A stretch of DNA of 64,000 bases from Paraescarpia echinospica (taxonomy: Eukaryota > Annelida > Polychaeta > Sabellida > Siboglinidae), in assembly GCA_020002185.1 (NCBI GenBank), contig CM034536.1:16389496-16453495 (forward strand). Direction: 5' to 3'. Made by a program: the position numbers and the translations under genes. The notes beneath the pieces were generated by a model, which saw nothing but the letters and a program-made list of their open reading frames with translations, was not told where the DNA came from and ran no database searches. Positions 62,471-64,000 of this stretch are shown in pieces. Within the stretch, counting starts at the first letter, position 1. Every line of letters starts with the position of its first letter.

Positions 62471-64000
62471 TACATTTAATGAATATTTTACAAGTATAGG
62501 TCCAGAACTGGCTGATAAAATACCAGTCATATCAGAGAGACCTGATGAATACCTCCAAGGAGTCTATAAAAATTCAATGTATTTGTCGCCAACCACACCA
62601 GATGAGATAAAGGGAATTATTAAGAATTTTAAAAACTCTAGTCCTGGATGGGATGGCATAAAACCTATTATTGTCAAACAGGCCTTCTCCAACCTACTTG
62701 ATCCTTTAAGTTACATTGTAAATTTATCATTTGATCAAGGATATGTTCCTGATCAACTAAAAATAGCTGATATAGTTCCTGTTTTTAAAAATGGCGATAC
62801 ATCATTAATTAATAATTACAGGCCTATTTCTGTCTTGCCTGTATTTTCAAAGGTTTTTGAAAGATTAATGTACAATAGATTAATGAATTACATAATGAAA
62901 CATAACATCTTGTCTAATTCCCAATTTGGATTTAGGAAAGGATATTCTACTGATATGGCTATTTCACTGCTAATTGACAAAATTAGTAAGGCAATTGATA
63001 CCAAAGAGCACGTAATTGGGTTATTTCTGGATTTAGCCAAAGCCTTTGATACCGTTAATCATAATATATTATTGAGAAAATTAACACATTATGGAATCAG
63101 AGGAAATATACTCCAATGGATTCGTAACTTTTTAAGTAACAGACAACAACGAGTAAAATTGTATGGAACAAAATCTTCCCTTAAAAACATAACATGTGGT
63201 GTTCCGCAGGGTTCAATTCTGGGACCTTTACTCTTTCTTATCTATATAAATGATTTATCTACTTTATCTGACTCAACGTTTACCATTATGTTTGCTGATG
63301 ACACGAGCATCTTTATACAAGGCAACAATATAGATGAAATGGAAAATGTTTTGAACTCTGAAATAAAAAAACTATCTTTATGGCTTAACATTAATAAACT
63401 TTCTTTGAATATACAGAAAACTCACACAGTGACCTTTAGTAATACGATCAGTATAAGAGAGAGGTGTAATAACATTTGCATAGACGGCATACAAATTAAC
63501 ACTGTACATGAGATAAAGTTTTTGGGTTTGCTTATAAATAATACATTGAATTGGAGCACACACATTAAATATATATCAAATAAAATTTCTAAGAATATTG
63601 GTATTATAAAAAAGGTGACAAACAAATTAGATAACAAATCATTGTTAAACCTGTATTACATGTTTATATACCCATATATTACTTATTGTAATGTCGTCTG
63701 GGGAAGGGCCCCGAATATATACCTTGCTAAAATTCATTTACTCCAAAAACGAGTTTTGCGTGTAATAAGTCATGTAGGATTTATTGAACATACGCAGCCT
63801 TTATTTACATCTTATCAAATAATGAATATTTATGACGTAAATAAATATTTATGCTGTATTCTAATGTACAAGCATAATAGGGGTATGTTGCCAGATATAT
63901 ATCATGATGTATTTGTCCTGCAAATATCCACACATAAATATAATACAAGACAGGAAGTAACATATAAAATACCATTCTGCAAGACTAATTGTAGACAACT
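62469..64000 (+). pseudogene. LINE B ORF2, reverse transcriptase half (runs off the window)
   Basis: The RT frame is open from the A-run to the window end, first ATG at 62577. FLDLAKAFDTVNHN, GVPQGSILGPLLF and MFADDTSIF are present. The end of the domain is not visible. Confidence 0.92.

Larger units (their letters stand above)
60809..64000 (+). mobile_element. LINE B: 5'-truncated copy of LINE A, cut by window end
   Basis: From GGCCTATCATGG onward it matches LINE A from 47126, with about ten substitutions noticed over 3.2 kb and one length change in the A-run. ORF1 and the 5' UTR are absent. The very high identity shows both copies are recent. Confidence 0.95.

Overview
The window is nuclear DNA from an animal, most likely a marine invertebrate. 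Genes are split into short exons with GT-AG introns. The rest is rich in non-LTR retrotransposons, tRNA-derived SINEs, inverted-repeat DNA elements and microsatellites. A mollusc or another lophotrochozoan is my best guess, but nothing here fixes the phylum.

Region 1 (about 1-29.2 kb, + strand) is the 3' two thirds of a dipeptidyl peptidase of family S9B (DPP4/FAP/DPP6/DPP10 group). Sixteen exons join with consistent phases to 523 codons plus a stop. They cover the end of the beta-propeller and the whole alpha/beta-hydrolase domain, with Ser, Asp and His of the triad all present. The 5' exons lie before the window. The introns hold a CR1-type fragment, a TTAA-flanked piggyBac-type MITE, a second MITE, a SINE, tandem repeats, a 6-kb inverted-repeat element (18.35-24.43 kb) that contains its own CR1 insertion, and a decayed L2-type LINE.

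Region 2 (29.2-40 kb) is mostly non-coding. It has the peptidase 3' UTR, a GC-rich TATA-bearing stretch that could be a solo LTR or promoter, and a second inverted-repeat element (33.98-37.72 kb) related to the first. Both elements have long inverted arms built of repeats of roughly 160-200 bp, and both carry broken pieces of what appears to be one uncharacterised gene family.

Region 3 (40.2-58.2 kb) holds two small collagen-like membrane-protein genes that point away from each other. Gene A (- strand, 40186-45550 and upstream) has Gly-X-Y exons and a C-terminal membrane-helix exon; its first exon was not found. Gene B (+ strand, 54043-58216) is complete at 181 codons: signal peptide, collagen-like exons, one membrane helix and a short cytosolic tail. 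The exon phases match, so the genes look paralogous. A nearly full-length jockey/CR1-superfamily LINE (LINE A, 46.38-50.90 kb) lies between them, nested in an older CR1 copy.

Region 4 (58.2-64 kb) has a SINE, microsatellites, a duplicate of the DNA just downstream of gene B, and, fused to that duplicate, a 5'-truncated second LINE copy (LINE B) that runs off the window. LINE B is almost identical to LINE A, so this family moved recently.
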